Positions 62,160 through 64,000 of a stretch of 64,000 bases of DNA are shown piece after piece; the first letter of the stretch is position 1, and each line of letters starts with the position of its first letter. Under the pieces are notes generated by a model, which made no database searches, was not told where the DNA came from, and was given only the letters and a program-made list of their open reading frames with translations. The stretch lies in the NCBI GenBank assembly GCA_905182905.1, contig CAJJDH010000013.1, forward strand, positions 1 to 64,000, given 5' to 3'. A program made the position numbers and the translations under genes. Origin of the DNA: a marine gamma proteobacterium HTCC2089. Its GTDB lineage: Bacteria > Pseudomonadota > Gammaproteobacteria > Pseudomonadales > Azotimanducaceae.

Positions 62160-63206
62160 TTAACGGGTCGGATCGTCGCCAACCGCCAGCAGTGTTTTAC
62201 CAAAGTTATCCCCTGTCAGCATGTCATAAAAAGCTCGGGGCGCGCAGTCCAGCCCTTGGCGTAAGTCTTCTTTGTATTTCACCTCGCCACTGCGCACATA
62301 CTCAGCCATTTCCTGTAAAAACACATCTTGGTATTGGTCAACAAAGTTGCCCACAAACAAATCGTGAACTGTTACCTGCTGACGCTGAAAAGTGGGCTCA
62401 CCAACTGCCTGCCAAACCGCTCGAGGGTCTTTGCCATCAGTATTGCCGTATTGCGACACCACACCACACAGGGTAATTCGAGCATTTTTGTTGAGCAGTG
62501 GTAGCACAGCATCAAAGACTTTGCCGCCAACATTCTCAAAGTAGACATCACAACCATCAGGACAAGCCGTTTTGAGCTGTTCTGAAAAATCAGGATCTAA
62601 GTGGGAAACCACACTATCTACACCCAGAGCCTGCAAATAATCCACCTTGTGCTGTGCACCAGCAATGCCCACTACCCGACACCCGGCTAGCCGAGCCAAC
62701 TGTACGGCGACTTGCCCCACACCACCCGAGGCCGCAGATACCACCACGGTTTCTCCAGCCTGAGGCTGGCATTGCACCATTAAACCGGAATAGGCAGTGA
62801 GTCCCAACATACCAAGTACACCTATCGCCGTAGAGATAGGCGCGGTTGCAGGATCTAGCTTGCGCGGGTGCATGTAACCGAAAATCCCAACGCCCTCGCC
62901 ACTCAGACCATATTGCTGCCAACCATTGGTGTTAAAAAGGTAATCGCCTTCTGCATAACCTGAAATGCGACTTTTAACCACTCGCGACACTGTTCTACCA
63001 TGACAAACCTCGCCAGGTAGCTCCACACCAGAACGCCGACGCCCCCACTGATAAGGATCTAATGACAAATACAGTGTTTGCGTAAGCATTTGGTTGTCTT
63101 CCGGCTCAGGTAGTTCATTTGTAACCCAAAGAAAATCCTCGGTGCTGGGCAAACCACCCTTAGGTGTGGCGGCTAATCGCCACTGGGCATTGAGTTGTTC
63201 TGTCAT
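62160..63206 (-). CDS. NADP-dependent MDR enone reductase (prostaglandin-reductase/CurA-like)
   Basis: 348 residues from ATG 63206, preceded by AAAGGA; the longer frame to 63287 is poly-basic and unlikely. Landmarks: LPEPEDNQMLTQTLYLSLDP, GVELPGEVCHGRTVSRVV, and the nucleotide fold ETVVVSAASGGVGQVAVQLA then RVVGIAGAQHKVDYL. YFENVGGKVFDAVLPLL is diagnostic of this group. It reduces alpha,beta-unsaturated ketones or aldehydes with NADPH. It is next to and divergent from the BVMO. Confidence 0.92.
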   Translation of the reverse strand: MTEQLNAQWRLAATPKGGLPSTEDFLWVTNELPEPEDNQMLTQTLYLSLDPYQWGRRRSGVELPGEVCHGRTVSRVVKSRISGYAEGDYLFNTNGWQQYGLSGEGVGIFGYMHPRKLDPATAPISTAIGVLGMLGLTAYSGLMVQCQPQAGETVVVSAASGGVGQVAVQLARLAGCRVVGIAGAQHKVDYLQALGVDSVVSHLDPDFSEQLKTACPDGCDVYFENVGGKVFDAVLPLLNKNARITLCGVVSQYGNTDGKDPRAVWQAVGEPTFQRQQVTVHDLFVGNFVDQYQDVFLQEMAEYVRSGEVKYKEDLRQGLDCAPRAFYDMLTGDNFGKTLLAVGDDPTR

Positions 63207-63499
63207 TTTTATTCCTTTTAATCTGCCTTTTTTTTGGCCTTTTAAAACCGTTTTTCGGTCTTTCAATTTGCTCGTTTTATATTCCAAATGAGGGTGCCGT
63301 TCTTTTCGGGGTCACCGCGAACGCTGTTTTGCTCACACTCGGTCTAAGCATCATTACCGAGTAAAAGTTGTCAACGATAGTGTCGAGTACAAACCCTTCG
63401 GTAGCTGAACGTAAAGTGGCCTGCAAATAGTCGGCTTTTAATTCTAATAAAACCTTTGTATAACAAGTACACGACAAGGGGAAGTTACGAAGGATATCC

Positions 63500-64000
63500 A
63501 TGCAAGCAGCAAATATGGCCGAATTGCTCGGCGACTTAGATTTTGATCCAACCGCACTAAAAGAAAAATATCTCAGCGAAAGAGACAAGCGCATTCGCGA
63601 CGACGGTAATCAACAATACGTGGAAGTAACCGCTGAGTTTTCTCGTTACATTGACGACCCCTATGTGGATCCGGGGTTCACTCGCGACCCACTCTTTGAC
63701 GAGGTAGAAGTTGCAATTATCGGCGGTGGCTTTGGCGGCTTGTTAATGGCTGCAAGAATGAAAGAAGCCGGCTTCGATGATATTCGCATGATCGAGAAAG
63801 CTGGAGATTTTGGCGGCACCTGGTATTGGAATCGCTACCCGGGCGCAATGTGTGATGTAGAGTCCTACTGCTACCTTCCTCTGTTAGAGGAACTCAACTA
63901 CATGCCTAAGAACAAATATTCTTTTGCACCGGAAATACTCGAGCACAGTAAAAATATAGCTCGCCATTACAACCTCTATGACAACGCCTGCCTGCAAACC
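63500..64000 (+). CDS. Baeyer-Villiger monooxygenase, N-terminal part (cut by window edge)
   Basis: 167 residues visible from ATG 63500, preceded by AAGGAT; the frame is open to the edge. The FAD-binding VEVAIIGGGFGGLLMAARMK lies around residue 72, followed by the BVMO-typical DFGGTWYWNRYPGAMCDVES around residue 105. The FxGxxxHxxxWP fingerprint would lie beyond the window. It inserts oxygen next to a ketone, giving esters or lactones, a common step in terpenoid, steroid and cyclic-ketone breakdown. About 70 residues precede the Rossmann fold, as in the longer BVMOs. Confidence 0.9.
   Translation, partial: MQAANMAELLGDLDFDPTALKEKYLSERDKRIRDDGNQQYVEVTAEFSRYIDDPYVDPGFTRDPLFDEVEVAIIGGGFGGLLMAARMKEAGFDDIRMIEKAGDFGGTWYWNRYPGAMCDVESYCYLPLLEELNYMPKNKYSFAPEILEHSKNIARHYNLYDNACLQT

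Overview
The window reads as a chromosomal stretch of an aerobic, probably marine, heterotrophic gammaproteobacterium. This is inferred from the lipoprotein and OmpA-type envelope proteins, the cyclopropane-fatty-acid synthase and the medium GC judged by eye. A Cellvibrionales-like lineage (Halieaceae/Spongiibacteraceae type) would fit, but no rRNA, tRNA or ribosomal gene is present to settle it. About 54 genes are supported. Almost all encode enzymes or transporters of lipid, terpenoid/steroid-like or xenobiotic breakdown. I found no intact transcription factor gene.

Layout. 1-7.1 kb: an edge-truncated SPOR + CBM9-like + DUF5916 envelope protein, two crotonases, a two-Rossmann TrkA-N protein, a glutathione transferase and an M2 (ACE-like) peptidase. 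7.4-16.4 kb: a luciferase-like monooxygenase, a DUF3604 lipoprotein, an MDR reductase, a DUF1566 protein next to tandem repeats, an FBP-type zinc-finger protein, an acyl-CoA dehydrogenase and an OmpA-family protein. 16.4-24 kb: amidohydrolase + CoA-transferase, a crotonase with a long N-terminal extension, an acyl-CoA ligase with a small partner protein, a second luciferase-like oxidoreductase and a DJ-1/PfpI protein. 24-28.2 kb: a redoxin/cytochrome c/copper-monooxygenase fusion, a PhyH dioxygenase, then about 1 kb of gene-poor DNA holding a dead antitoxin-like gene. 28.2-45.7 kb: GFA, two SDRs, a TIM-barrel amidohydrolase, a 2-keto-4-pentenoate-hydratase-like protein, an HEWGH membrane protein, NrtS, two TauD/TfdA dioxygenases, an aldo/keto reductase, a FAD monooxygenase, hotdog proteins, an MDR, a PHB-depolymerase-like esterase and a second acyl-CoA ligase. 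45.8-64 kb: Cfa, a MaoC-like protein, a serine hydrolase, an amidase, MFS transporters, an orphan ModA, two more crotonases (one with the complete dienoyl-CoA-isomerase acid triad), VOC and nitroreductase proteins, a CoA-transferase/MFS/MFS operon, an MDR and the start of a Baeyer-Villiger monooxygenase.

How the genes fit together (inference): oxygenases and flavin enzymes (BVMO, LLM, PhyH, TauD, Cu-monooxygenase, FAD monooxygenase) open or functionalise substrates; SDR, MDR and AKR enzymes adjust redox state; ligases and class III CoA-transferases make CoA thioesters; acyl-CoA dehydrogenase, crotonases and MaoC proteins carry out beta-oxidation; MFS carriers move substrates. Most genes are single units in alternating orientation. 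Several intergenic gaps hold clean dyads that look like operators, and several gene boundaries carry short tandem repeats.
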